NCBI GenBank assembly: GCA_007859835.1
Contig: SJPJ01000001.1
Location: forward strand, 5,935,526 to 5,979,315
Source: Novipirellula herctigrandis
Lineage (GTDB): Bacteria; Planctomycetota; Planctomycetia; Pirellulales; Pirellulaceae
Length of the DNA stretch: 43,790 bases
Direction: 5' to 3'
Positions 16,713-24,655 of the stretch are shown here, piece after piece (the first letter of the stretch is position 1; each line of letters begins with the position of its first letter). The notes under the pieces are model-generated. The model searched no databases, had not been told where the DNA came from, and saw only the letters and a list, made by a program, of their open reading frames with translations. Both the position numbers and the translations under genes were made by a program.

Positions 16713-17510
16713 GTGAACCAGCTCGCATTTCAACAAACCCATGCGGTCGTGACCGGCGCATCGAGTGGCATTGGGCGGGCGATCGCGACCTCGCTTGCTC
16801 GCAAAGGTGTCGAGCGAATGGTAATCCACTATTGCAAGAACGCCGACGGTGCCCAAGCGACCGCCAAGGCGTGCGCAGAGCACGGCGCGGCGACCGTCGT
16901 CATACCTTGTAATTTGACCAGCTCGGAATCGATTCAAGCGTTCGCATCCGCTTGTTTCGTGGAACTTGGTGAGGTCCATACGTGGGTCAACAACGCAGGA
17001 GCCGATGTGTTAACCGGCGCAGGTGCCTCGCTAAGTTTTGACGAGAAACTAAAACGACTGATGCAGGTCGACGTGCTCGGCACGATCGAGCTATCCCGCT
17101 TGGTTGCCGAACGCTTAATGAAACAACCGTCCGCAAGGCCGTCGTCGATGACTTTTATCGGATGGGACCAAGCCAGCGAAGGGATGGAGGGGGATGCGGG
17201 ACAGATGTTTGGTCCGGTAAAGACGGCCGTGACTGCGTACGCAAAAAGTCTAGCTCAATCCGTCGCTCCGAAGCTTCGTGTCAACACGATTGCCCCAGGA
17301 TGGATTCGAACTTCGTGGGGGGAATCCACCGATCCGTATTGGAACCGCCGAGCAAAAGAACAGTCACTGATGTATCGGTGGGGGACACCCGACGATGTCG
17401 CTTTGGCGGTGCTGTTTGCATCGGACCCGGCCAATACGTTTTTCACGGGCCAATTGGTCAGAGTCAATGGCGGCTGGAATCGGCGATCGCCAAGGAGTGA
17501 AAAGGAGTGA
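16713..17510 (+). CDS. SDR-fold protein with altered catalytic residues
   Basis: 265 aa, clearly of the short-chain dehydrogenase fold: cofactor motif VVTGASSGIGRAIA, WVNNAGADV, and the C-terminal NTIAPGWIRTSWGE and ffTGQLVRVNGG as in FabG-like proteins. In the position of the catalytic YxxxK the sequence is FGPVKTAVTAYAK, so Tyr is replaced by Phe, and the Ser-containing strand reads MTFIGWDQASEG without the usual N-x-S-S. The protein may bind cofactor but not be a typical oxidoreductase. The start is GTG at 16713 with AAGGGAAA upstream. The last codons are part of a 10-bp direct repeat (aaggagtgaa twice) that includes the stop codon. Confidence 0.85.
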   Translation: MNQLAFQQTHAVVTGASSGIGRAIATSLARKGVERMVIHYCKNADGAQATAKACAEHGAATVVIPCNLTSSESIQAFASACFVELGEVHTWVNNAGADVLTGAGASLSFDEKLKRLMQVDVLGTIELSRLVAERLMKQPSARPSSMTFIGWDQASEGMEGDAGQMFGPVKTAVTAYAKSLAQSVAPKLRVNTIAPGWIRTSWGESTDPYWNRRAKEQSLMYRWGTPDDVALAVLFASDPANTFFTGQLVRVNGGWNRRSPRSEKE

Positions 17511-17511
17511 A
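17492..17511. repeat. 10-bp direct repeat across the SDR stop codon
   Basis: aaggagtgaa occurs twice in tandem and the second copy holds the stop codon TGA (17508-17510). In the first copy the same TGA triplet is out of frame. Confidence 0.8.
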
Positions 17512-17530
17512 AGAGGATTCAGCGTCCAGA

Positions 17531-17569
17531 GAAACTCAGTGTTGTGGGAAACTCAGTGTTGTGGGAAAC
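17531..17569. repeat. tandem repeat, 2.3 x 17 bp
   Basis: The unit gaaactcagtgttgtgg occurs at 17531 and 17548, followed by a partial gaaac. It lies just before the terminator at 17574-17601. Confidence 0.85.
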
Positions 17570-17573
17570 AAAA

Positions 17574-17601
17574 AAAGGCTAACCGTTTCCGGTTAGCCTT
17601 T
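17574..17601. terminator. bidirectional rho-independent terminator
   Basis: The perfect 12-bp stem aaaggctaaccg / cggttagccttt has the loop tttc. It is preceded by an A-run and followed by tttgattg, so it can serve both converging genes: the second SDR (+) and the lipoprotein gene (-). Confidence 0.8.
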
Positions 17602-17636
17602 GATTGATTCGCAGATCATGACGCTTCGCGTACCGA

Positions 17637-18236
17637 TTACAAGTTCGGTGTCGTGTAAGGTTCGACGTCGCCGACCATGTGGAAGTGGTTGTGGTCAATG
17701 TAGACCACTTCGATCGCTTCGCGGTCATGAAGCGTGTGTGGCACAGGATAGCCAATCGTCGTCTTTTCGTCGAAGTAGATCGTGCACTTGTAGTGAGCGT
17801 GGTGCAGTTGTGCGGGGCCAATCAATGGATAAAAGCGTGGTGGATCGATGTAGTCAGCGATCTTTTCCTTGATGATTCGCACATCGTTACGCTGAGTTTC
17901 CCAGATCAAAGGAATCCCCCCTTGAACCGGACGAGCCGATTCGAGTGCATGGATCACTTCATCGTCGCTAGGTGGGTCCAATGCCACAGCAGGACCGCCT
18001 GAGGTTGTTGGACCAAGGATTGGAACGCGATCGTAACGTTCTTTCTTCCAAAAATCCTCTTCCGCCTTGTGTTGGAAGTAAGGGCTTACGGGGATTGGCC
18101 AACCGAGAAAGCCCAGATTGACGTTCGAGCCGACGCCGTAGCAGCCGCTCGATCCGATCGCAAGTAATGCCATCGTACAAAACGCAAGCCGTCCAGCAAT
18201 CGTGGTGCGTTTGTCAGTTGAAATGGGAGTCATCAT
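17637..18236 (-). CDS. planctomycete lipoprotein, unknown function
   Basis: About 199 aa. The start is placed at the ATG at 18236, preceded by GGAAGG at a spacing of 8; the frame is open further upstream to 18500, but that part lacks features. The leader has a basic N-region, the hydrophobic stretch LAFCTMALLAIGSSGC and a lipobox GSSGC, so it is probably a lipid-anchored exported protein. The mature part is rich in Pro, Tyr and His, including GWPIPVSPYFQHKAEEDFW, VPILGPTTSGGPA, PLIGPAQLHHAHYKCTIYF and VVYIDHNHFHMVG near the C-terminus. The His/Asp-rich end could bind metal, which is speculation. No family recognised; it shares a terminator with the convergent SDR gene. Confidence 0.75.
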   Translation of the reverse strand: MMTPISTDKRTTIAGRLAFCTMALLAIGSSGCYGVGSNVNLGFLGWPIPVSPYFQHKAEEDFWKKERYDRVPILGPTTSGGPAVALDPPSDDEVIHALESARPVQGGIPLIWETQRNDVRIIKEKIADYIDPPRFYPLIGPAQLHHAHYKCTIYFDEKTTIGYPVPHTLHDREAIEVVYIDHNHFHMVGDVEPYTTPNL

Positions 18237-18504
18237 CCGAGCAACCTTCCGTGGTTTCATTGTCGTAGGCGATCTTTCGTGGATCCGCTCGCAAGTCACC
18301 TGGGCTGGCGAGCTTTTGGTGTCGGCCGTCATTCGGCTTTGGATCTTTGAATCGCACGATCGTAAAAGCGCGTTCTGCGTACATCTAGTATCGTGATAAC
18401 TTAGGAGGATCTTGCGGGTAATTCCGAAAGTTCCGAAATTTTGCTGACTGTTATTCACTGGCCGCCTGCTGCAGCCGTGCCGGGGCGAGAGCATTTTCAC
18501 AATT

Positions 18505-18566
18505 GATGTGGGTTCACCATATGACGTGGGATCACCATATTACGTGAAATTACGTGAAATTACGCG
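18505..18566. repeat. adjacent direct repeats: 2 x 18 bp then 2.6 x 10 bp
   Basis: gatgtgggttcaccatat and gacgtgggatcaccatat stand head to tail (18505-18540). They run straight into tacgtgaaat repeated at 18541 and 18551 with a partial third copy. Two different periods are thus nested next to each other. Confidence 0.8.
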
Positions 18567-18650
18567 GGATTATCGAAGCCAGGATCGGTCCTGGTGCCGC
18601 AACGCCATGACAGGTCCGGGCCCTCATCAAAATGGGAAATCTTCTAATTG

Positions 18651-18697
18651 GCCCGTGCTTATTGGCCCGTGCTTATTGGCCCGTGCTTATTGGCCCG
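18651..18697. repeat. tandem repeat, 3.3 x 14 bp
   Basis: The unit gcccgtgcttattg is repeated perfectly at 18651, 18665 and 18679 and followed by a partial gcccg. Confidence 0.92.
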
Positions 18698-18863
18698 AAG
18701 CATACGAAACGTGCATCGCAGCACGCTTTCGATGCGAGAACGCGTAGCGTTTTTTGAAATCAGCAGTTACGACGCGTTTTCCGCATTGGATCAATGATAG
18801 CAGTGTCGGATTTGGGTTTAGCGATGCCTTTGTGTATTCGGCAATGGTTGTGTGGCGCAGCAA

Positions 18864-18900
18864 AAACCCGCGATTGGAAGACCCCAATCGCGGGTTATAT
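18864..18900 (-). terminator. terminator of the BON-domain gene
   Basis: The 13-bp perfect stem aacccgcgattgg (18865-18877) / ccaatcgcgggtt (18884-18896) has a 6-nt loop. On the minus strand it is followed by TTTTG, 34 bases after the BON gene stop. A + strand T-rich tail (atattta) is also present. Confidence 0.75.
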
Positions 18901-18933
18901 TTATTAGCGATCTACGATGCAGTGATCGGATCC

Positions 18934-20154
18934 CTATTTGTCAGTGAAGTCCAAGAACCACCAACCATCGTCCCATTCCAGGCTTACCTTACGCCATCCC
19001 AAAGGAACTTGTGGGTAAGGATAAAATGGGCCAATGTAAGGCCATGCCGATGGGCTGTATTGCTGTGGATAAGTCAATGCAGCGTAGTTTGGCGAAGCTG
19101 AGTAGCCTGGCCAAGCATAGTTCGGCAAGTTAGGCGAGTCGTAGCGAGGTGCTCCGCCGCCACTGTACGGTGCCATTGGCACGGGGGTTCCCATCATAGG
19201 AGCTCCCGTAGCGTAGCCCGCTGGGTTGGCTTGAACTTGGTGTTGTTGGTTCATGCGGTAAGGTGCCGCCATGGTGTTGGCTCCAGCTTGAGCCGATGCC
19301 ATTTGGGCTGGGGTTCCAGCATATTGGGGTGCTGGATCGCGAAGTTCCGCCGCGGGGGCCGGGGCCAACGTTGCGGTGCTTGGAACTTGGATCGAATCAT
19401 GAACACCGTTGACGCCGGAAACCGACGAGGCAATGTCCAAAATCGCGTCGCGTTGTGCTGCTGATGCCGCACGACCCTTCAGATGAAGAACGCCCGAGTT
19501 ACTTGAGACGTCGACGCCAAAGCCGCGGAGTTGGCCCGATTGTTGGGCTTTGCCGAGTGCTTCGACGACTGACGAAACGAGATTTTCGTCTGAATGAACG
19601 ATTGGTGAAGTGTTCAGATCCACAGCAGCCGTTGGTCGGACTTCGCCCGGCATGACTTGCTGTGATTCAAGCTTCGGCATGGTCGCTTGAGCAACATGTG
19701 CCTTCTTCGCCACCAGTTCATTTTCGATGGTTGCCGCTTGGGCAGCCAATGCTCGGCTCAACGAGAATTCCGATTCCGCTTTTTGCGGTTTCACGGGTTC
19801 TGGTTTTACAACCGCAACCGATTTTGTTGGACGAACGACTTTCGTGTCTTCCGCGACAGGTTGTGTCGTCGGTGTGACAGTGACTTCGTCGATGACTTCG
19901 CTGATGCCTTCGAGACCCTCGGCGGTCTTCAGGACCAAGTCTTTTTGACTCGGCTGAGAGACATTGCCGCGGAATAGCACCACGCCCTTGTCAACTTTCA
20001 TGTCGAGCGTGAAATCCTTCAACGCTCCTGCATCTCGGTTGACTTTCAACCGTGTGATAATTTGCTCTGCGATTTCTCGGTCGCCGCCCCAGACCTGCAT
20101 CGGCCCAAGAGCAGCGATCGCGGCAATCGCTAATCCGAAATACTTGCGTCGCAT
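18934..20154 (-). CDS. exported protein with two BON domains and a Pro/Tyr-rich tail
   Basis: 406 aa. It has a signal peptide (residues 1-~24, ending MQVWGG) and the first BON domain at ~25-92 (EQIITRLKVNRDAGALKDFT, VVLFRGNVSQPSQKDLV). A spacer rich in Val/Lys/Pro follows, then a second BON domain around 190-256 (GFGVDVSSNSGVLHLKGRAA, QRDAILDIASSVSGV). The ~140-residue tail is rich in Ala, Pro, Tyr, Met and Gln and ends in the well-ordered-looking WRKVSLEWDDGWWFLDFTDK. BON domains bind phospholipid or act in envelope stress proteins such as OsmY, so a periplasmic or envelope role is likely. The start is strongly supported: GGGAGG lies 8 bases upstream of the ATG at 20154. A good terminator follows. 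Confidence 0.88.
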   Translation of the reverse strand: MRRKYFGLAIAAIAALGPMQVWGGDREIAEQIITRLKVNRDAGALKDFTLDMKVDKGVVLFRGNVSQPSQKDLVLKTAEGLEGISEVIDEVTVTPTTQPVAEDTKVVRPTKSVAVVKPEPVKPQKAESEFSLSRALAAQAATIENELVAKKAHVAQATMPKLESQQVMPGEVRPTAAVDLNTSPIVHSDENLVSSVVEALGKAQQSGQLRGFGVDVSSNSGVLHLKGRAASAAQRDAILDIASSVSGVNGVHDSIQVPSTATLAPAPAAELRDPAPQYAGTPAQMASAQAGANTMAAPYRMNQQHQVQANPAGYATGAPMMGTPVPMAPYSGGGAPRYDSPNLPNYAWPGYSASPNYAALTYPQQYSPSAWPYIGPFYPYPQVPLGWRKVSLEWDDGWWFLDFTDK

Positions 20155-20509
20155 GGAAATGCCTCCCTACAGTCGTGAATCGCTCCGATGCTTGAAAACG
20201 GTCGAAGGCCCAGCCGCACGCTGCGACATGGATGTCACCATGAGGGGCAACTGATCCTGCGACCGACCACAAAAGACCGGTGATGTTGGTTGTTTCGGTC
20301 ATCCGGGGGCTATCAAGGTAGGTTTTTTCTAATTTTGTCGCCAAATAGGATTATTCAGTCCCCTTAGCGCATGAAACTGTTCGTTCCACACGGGAAACTG
20401 GCGGTTCCACGGCGAGGGAGCTGTGGCGAAGCCCTTCGGTAGAGATAAATCGCATCGCGCGACTAGGAAAAGGGCGATCCGATTTGGGCAAAGGACGCGG
20501 ATTGTCGAA
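20155..20509. other. intergenic region upstream of the BON gene
   Basis: 355 bases between two minus-strand genes. It should hold the BON-gene promoter and the end of the DUF4254 transcript. No repeat array, strong hairpin or believable gene was seen. Confidence 0.4.
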
Positions 20510-21118
20510 CTACTTTGACTTATAGATCGCAGGATTGAGCGATGCGTCGTTGTACATTTTCATTTGACGATACGTCTTATGCTGTTTCCGACCCGCAAAG
20601 ATATCGTCCAGCAATTCTTGCAGCGAATTCGACAAGTCACCGTGCTGTTGTTCGCACAGGGCAATTCGCTCGGCGACCTTTCGCTTATGCTCGGCGTCGG
20701 CGTCCTCACGCTCGAGCTGCTCGCCGTAGTGAAACAGTCTCAGCGACATGATCGACAATCGATCGATTGCACTGCCAGGCGTTTCGGTGTTGATTGGCTT
20801 GCTTTGAGCGAGGGCAATGCCTGCGTCACAGAGCATTTCTGTAATCGCGTCGTCGAGTTTTTCGATCATATCGTTGCGAGCTTGATTGAGTCGATCGATT
20901 GCTCGTTTGACATTCGCGATTTCGGAATCCGTTGCGGAGGGACTACGAGCGGTGTCTTCTTCGTGCCACAAGCGAAAGTTGTGTTCGTGTTGTTGGCACA
21001 CTTGGGCCTCGAAACCCGAGTAAGTGTTTTCGATTGGTTCGCTGTGCCAACGCTTGACCGTTTCGATTTGTAGCTTGGTAAGCTGCGACACGTTTGGGGC
21101 GACGGGCGTACTTGACAT
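20510..21118 (-). CDS. DUF4254 domain protein
   Basis: About 202 aa. The ATG at 21118 is chosen because AAGGATGG lies 8 bases upstream and the preceding in-frame residues (open to 21154) look non-coding. The sequence is nearly all helical and charged. Features seen: VCQQHEHNFRLWHEEDTAR near residue 40-60 (the conserved HxxNFxLWHxED pattern of DUF4254), NVKRAIDRLNQARNDMIEKL, SAIDRLSIMSLRLFHYGEQ and the basic C-terminus YRQMKMYNDASLNPAIYKS. The family is known in Bacteroidetes and planctomycetes, sometimes near cell-envelope genes, but its function is not established. It follows ilvC on the same strand after ~130 bases containing a hairpin (gaccgca/tgcggtc). Confidence 0.8.
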   Translation of the reverse strand: MSSTPVAPNVSQLTKLQIETVKRWHSEPIENTYSGFEAQVCQQHEHNFRLWHEEDTARSPSATDSEIANVKRAIDRLNQARNDMIEKLDDAITEMLCDAGIALAQSKPINTETPGSAIDRLSIMSLRLFHYGEQLEREDADAEHKRKVAERIALCEQQHGDLSNSLQELLDDIFAGRKQHKTYRQMKMYNDASLNPAIYKSK

Positions 21119-21251
21119 CGAAGAACCATCCTTTTTAGAAGTGGCCGACCGCAACGTGAACGCGTGCGGTCGCTGGCCGTGAACCGCAAGCTTTCGCGTT
21201 GCGGCTGAAAATGTGAGGCATGGGAAGTCTATACGACTTTCCCTCTGCCGA

Positions 21252-22256
<1,005 letters not shown>

Positions 22257-22340
22257 AATGGGGAAGCAGTCTTTCGCTTTTATTGAGGTGATAGAAATGT
22301 GTTTCAGTATGGAAATGGTTTATTGGGCCGAGTCGAAGTG

Positions 22341-22883
22341 CTAGGCCGAGGCAGTCTTGCCTGCTAATTGGTCGATTCTCGGCATACGGCTTTCGCTGCG
22401 GACCATCGCGATTCGCCCCGTACGGCACAATTCGGTGATGCCGTAGGGCCGCATGCGTTCGATGAATGCTTGGACCTTATTCTCGCGACCGCTGATTTCA
22501 ACCATGATTTCTTCCGGTCCAACATCGACGATCTTGCCACGAAAGATGTCGACCAATTCGCGGATTTCGCTGCGAACCGGTCCAGCCGGGGCCTGCACTT
22601 TCAACAGCAGCAGATCGCGTTCAACAAAATCACGGCTACTGACGTCTAAGACGCGAACGACCGTGACGATCTTCTCGAGCTGTTTTCCGACTTGATCCAA
22701 GACGTGTGCATCGCCCACGACGACAAACGTCATTCGGGAAAGATTGGGGTCTTCGGTTTCACCGACTGCCAGCGAATCAATATTGAATCCGCGGGACGCA
22801 AGCATGCCGGAAATGTGCGCCAAAACGCCGGGCACGTTTTGAACGAGCGCACAAAGAACATGCCGCTGGTTGGGGTTGCTCAT
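22341..22883 (-). CDS. ilvN: acetolactate synthase small (regulatory) subunit
   Basis: Regulatory subunit of acetohydroxyacid synthase; confers feedback control by valine through its N-terminal ACT domain. 180 aa, a normal length. The ACT domain reads HVLCALVQNVPGVLAHISGM, then ASRGFNIDSLAVGETEDP and LSRMTFVVVGD; the C-terminal domain includes DFVERDLLLLKVQAP, VDIFRGKIVDVGPEEIMVEI and IERMRPYGITELCRTGRIAM. Either the ATG at 22883 or the GTG directly before it at 22886 could start translation. The large subunit gene (ilvB) is not adjacent in the window. ilvC follows directly. Confidence 0.95.
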   Translation of the reverse strand: MSNPNQRHVLCALVQNVPGVLAHISGMLASRGFNIDSLAVGETEDPNLSRMTFVVVGDAHVLDQVGKQLEKIVTVVRVLDVSSRDFVERDLLLLKVQAPAGPVRSEIRELVDIFRGKIVDVGPEEIMVEISGRENKVQAFIERMRPYGITELCRTGRIAMVRSESRMPRIDQLAGKTASA

Positions 22884-22892
22884 CACAATCGA

Positions 22893-22931
22893 GGACTATG
22901 GGGCTAGGACTATGGGGGCTAGGACTATGGG
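22893..22931. repeat. tandem repeat, 2.7 x 14-15 bp
   Basis: The unit ggactatgggg(g)cta occurs at 22893, 22907 and partly at 22922, differing by one G. It is about 10 bases upstream of the ilvN start codon, so it lies in its 5' leader or promoter. Confidence 0.85.
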
Positions 22932-23032
22932 TAAAAGGGCTTGGGCCGAAAAGGCAAGCCACGCATGATAATTTTCGGGTCATACCCCAACAAGGCCCGC
23001 AAGGGGCCGCTTCCCGCTTCGCTGCGGTTTTT

Positions 23033-23065
23033 CCGCTGAAAAGCCGCTGAAAAGCCGCTGTAAAG
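23033..23065. repeat. tandem repeat, 3 x 11 bp
   Basis: ccgctgaaaag is repeated at 23033, 23044 and, with one change, 23055. Confidence 0.85.
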
Positions 23066-23311
23066 CGCCCGTTTTCAGCCTGTTTTTCTGGCAGTTGACT
23101 TCTCCTCCGACCGCTTTGACCACGTTATCGTCGTTCTATTTGGGATAATCGCTATCGAACCGACACCGATTGAGACGCATTGGTTCTGGCCAGAAGTGTT
23201 CATTTGATAAGCCTTTTTTGGCGAGCTAGGTTCACTGGACGCCGGTATTCATCTGCAAACGCCGTCGAACATCCTTTGCTACTTTTCACACCACTAACGG
23301 CCTAATCCCAA

Positions 23312-24652
23312 ATGCACGACCTTATCGAGCGGATCGAATCGAATGTCCGCGGTTATGCCCGGCTTTTCCCCGCCATTTTTGATACGGCGGTTGGATCGAC
23401 GCTCTCGGATACCAAGGGACGGTCCTACATTGATTTCTTTTGCGGCGCAGGATCACTCAATTACGGCCACAATAACCGCTACGCAAAAGCGGCTTTGATA
23501 GATTACATCCACCGCGATGGTGTGCAACATTCACTTGATACGGTGACTGCGGCCAAAGTTGCGTTTCTTGAGGCATTCGATCAGTTGATTCTTCGACCTC
23601 GGGGTCTCGATTATCGCATCCAATTCACAGGTCCGACGGGAACGAACGCCGTTGAAGCCGCGATCAAGTTGGCGCGTAAGCAGACGAAGCGATCGCACGT
23701 CGTTGCGTTTACTAACGCCTATCACGGTCACTCGCTCGGCTCTTTGTCTTTAACCGGGAACCAATACTTTCACTCCGAGTTCTACGGTTCACACAATAAC
23801 GTGACCCATTTACCTTTCGATGGCTATTTGGGTCCCCAAGATACGTCGCTCCAGCTCAAAAAGATGCTTGAAGACCGCAGCAGCGGATTACCGATGCCAG
23901 CGGCCGTCATTCTGGAAACCGTTCAAGGCGAAGGGGGTATCAACGTCGCAAGCGACTCGTGGCTGCGCCGAATCGCATCCCTATGTGAGCAGCACGATAT
24001 CCGGCTGATTGTTGATGACATCCAAGTGGGCAACGGCCGCACTGGAAGATTCTTTAGCTTCGAACAAGCTGGCATTAGGCCGGATTTCGTTTGTCTCTCC
24101 AAATCAATCGGTGGTGGCTTGCCGATGTCATTGGTCCTGATTCGTCCGGAGCTTGACAATTGGCAACCGGGTGAACACACCGGTACATTTCGAGGCAACA
24201 ACTTAGCGTTCGTCGCTGCGGCGGGCGTGTTAAAGCATTGGGAAGACGTTAGCTTCGAGAACCAGATCGCTTCGCGAGGCGAATTGGTCTTCCAGCGGTT
24301 GCGAGGAATCTGTGATCGGTACCGTGATGCTGATTTCCGACTCCGTGGACGTGGATTGATTTGGGGGCTCGATGTGCGAAGCGGTGATTTGTCAAGCAAG
24401 ATCATTCGTGGTGCATTTGACAAAGGACTGCTAATCGAATCATCGGGAAATCAGGATCAAGTGCTGAAAATCATGCCCGCTTTGACAATTGAATTGCCGC
24501 TGCTTGATGAAGGAATGGCGATTCTCGAAAAGGCTATCGACGATTGTATGGCCGAAGGCACTTCCGGTGTGGTCCAGCAAGTGTCTCCTGCGGTTGTCTT
24601 TCCCGATCTTTCCATGGCGTTAGGATCGTGTTCCATGGAAGGACAGAATTAG
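23312..24652 (+). CDS. EctB-type diaminobutyrate--2-oxoglutarate aminotransferase
   Basis: A PLP-dependent class III aminotransferase, 446 aa, close to EctB/PvdH length. These enzymes make L-2,4-diaminobutyrate from aspartate semialdehyde with glutamate as donor. The EctB-like signature is strong: FCGAGSLNYGHNN, QFTGPTGTNAVEAAIKLARK, TNAYHGHSLGSLSLTGN, LETVQGEGGINVAS, LIVDDIQVGNGRTGRFFSFE with the PLP-ring Asp, the PLP Lys264 in CLSKSIGGGLPMS, and GEHTGTFRGNNLAFVAAAG. Neither ectA nor ectC is nearby, so it does not belong to an ectoine operon. The next gene starts 3 bases after the stop and encodes an adenylation-carrier protein with a Dab-like pocket, so the product is probably used as its substrate. 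Confidence 0.9.
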   Translation: MHDLIERIESNVRGYARLFPAIFDTAVGSTLSDTKGRSYIDFFCGAGSLNYGHNNRYAKAALIDYIHRDGVQHSLDTVTAAKVAFLEAFDQLILRPRGLDYRIQFTGPTGTNAVEAAIKLARKQTKRSHVVAFTNAYHGHSLGSLSLTGNQYFHSEFYGSHNNVTHLPFDGYLGPQDTSLQLKKMLEDRSSGLPMPAAVILETVQGEGGINVASDSWLRRIASLCEQHDIRLIVDDIQVGNGRTGRFFSFEQAGIRPDFVCLSKSIGGGLPMSLVLIRPELDNWQPGEHTGTFRGNNLAFVAAAGVLKHWEDVSFENQIASRGELVFQRLRGICDRYRDADFRLRGRGLIWGLDVRSGDLSSKIIRGAFDKGLLIESSGNQDQVLKIMPALTIELPLLDEGMAILEKAIDDCMAEGTSGVVQQVSPAVVFPDLSMALGSCSMEGQN

Positions 24653-24655
24653 ACG

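Larger units (their letters stand above)
18237..18863. other. long intergenic region with several direct repeats
   Basis: About 630 bases without a believable gene between the lipoprotein start and the terminator of the BON-domain gene. It contains arrays at 18505-18540, 18541-18566 and 18651-18697 and a 'caggatcggtcctggtg' inverted element near 18580. Open frames on both strands here are made of repeat sequence or lack ribosome-binding sites. Confidence 0.5.
22884..23311. other. divergent region upstream of ilvN and the diaminobutyrate operon
   Basis: 428 bases with two direct-repeat arrays (22893-22931 and 23033-23065). The promoter of the aminotransferase operon must lie between about 23070 and 23290; no -35/-10 pair with good spacing was found (a gataat is at about 23144). 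No gene seen. Confidence 0.45.

Noticed and set aside
18508-18747. 79-residue + strand ORF
   Set aside because: It is made largely of translated short tandem repeats and has no ribosome-binding site or family resemblance.
23312-24652. Ectoine biosynthesis cluster
   Set aside because: The aminotransferase is EctB-like, but no ectA (acetyltransferase) or ectC (ectoine synthase) lies next to it. The following genes are NRPS-like and hydrolases.
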